6,106 nucleotides of DNA from an uncultured Acetatifactor sp. GTDB taxonomy: Bacteria; Bacillota; Clostridia; Lachnospirales; Lachnospiraceae. The notes beneath the pieces were generated by a model. It saw only the letters and a program-made list of their open reading frames with translations. It was not told where the DNA came from and ran no database searches. Where the stretch lies: assembly GCA_910588225.1 (NCBI GenBank), contig CAJUQT010000048.1, forward strand, positions 24,503-30,608, in the 5' to 3' direction. Positions within the stretch are counted from its first letter, which is position 1; each line of letters begins with the position of its first letter. This document shows, one piece after another, positions 5,994 through 6,106 of the stretch. Position numbers and translations under genes: made by a program.

Positions 5994-6106
5994 ATACCAT
6001 GTGCGCAGCCCGCACATGGTATGGATGGCCATTCGGCCGTTTTCTGCCACAAGTATGTGCATATTCTACCATGTGCGCAGCCCGCACATGGTATGGATGG
6101 CCATTC
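5994..6106. repeat. Hairpin-bearing tandem repeat, 72-bp period
   Basis: Positions 5995-6034 and 6067-6106 are identical over 40 bases, and the second copy is cut by the window end, so the array probably continues. Each copy starts with a perfect inverted repeat, TACCATGTGCG and CGCACATGGTA, around a 5-base loop CAGCC; copy 1 gains a twelfth pair (5994 with 6022). A second small hairpin, GGCC-ATTC-GGCC, follows at 6027-6038. The 72-bp period equals 24 codons and two minus-strand frames stay open across both units, but no start codon is visible and the strong symmetry argues for a structured intergenic repeat. It lies 5' of the GH3 promoter. The remaining bases of the 5804-6106 gap hold only the promoter and palindrome noted above. 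Confidence 0.85.

Noticed and set aside
5994..6106. CRISPR array
   Set aside because: The repeated 40-bp unit and 32-base interval superficially fit, but only two copies are visible, the repeat is dominated by a long perfect hairpin, and no cas gene is in the window.
5995..6106. Short repeat protein on the minus strand at the right edge
   Set aside because: Two frames remain open across the units, but there is no start with a ribosome binding site in the window, and two simultaneous open frames reflect the 72-base period rather than coding.

Overview
The window looks like chromosomal DNA of a gut-type Firmicute, most likely a Lachnospiraceae member (class Clostridia). The reasons are strong AGGAGG-type ribosome binding sites, mid-range base composition, and the protein families present: a signal-less GH3 glycosidase, a short cytoplasmic SGNH hydrolase, a DUF4867 protein and a DUF6020-type membrane protein. 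Genus cannot be fixed from the sequence. All real genes are on the minus strand, so transcription runs from right to left.

From the right: 5994-6106 holds a hairpin-forming tandem repeat (72-bp period) that runs off the window. Next is a leader with a candidate promoter and a small palindrome (5819-5879), then an intact 714-residue family 3 glycoside hydrolase (3659-5803), closed by a perfect 15-bp-stem terminator (3570-3603). Just beyond, at 3417-3560 on the plus strand, is what appears to be the decayed C-terminal end of a winged-helix protein. It is preceded by a 14-bp palindrome that carries stop codons in all six frames.

The middle (1824-3282) is a DUF6020-like polytopic membrane protein gene that is broken. 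Its coding signal passes through all three minus-strand frames, and the segment before the last transmembrane helix appears to be missing. It still has a good promoter and ribosome binding site. Downstream lie two intact genes: a 213-residue SGNH/GDSL hydrolase (990-1631) and a 218-residue DUF4867 protein (166-822). Gaps of 192 and 167 bases separate them, so they may have their own promoters. The left edge (1-160) carries a 55-bp direct repeat with 105-bp period immediately after the DUF4867 stop codon.

Functionally, the GH3 enzyme and the SGNH hydrolase could together deal with imported, acetylated plant-type oligosaccharides in the cytoplasm, but they are not in one tight operon and this is inference. 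I see no defence system, CRISPR array, transposase, tRNA or rRNA. The most unusual material is non-genic or decaying: two unrelated repeat families at the edges, the broken membrane gene, and the relic between 3404 and 3560.
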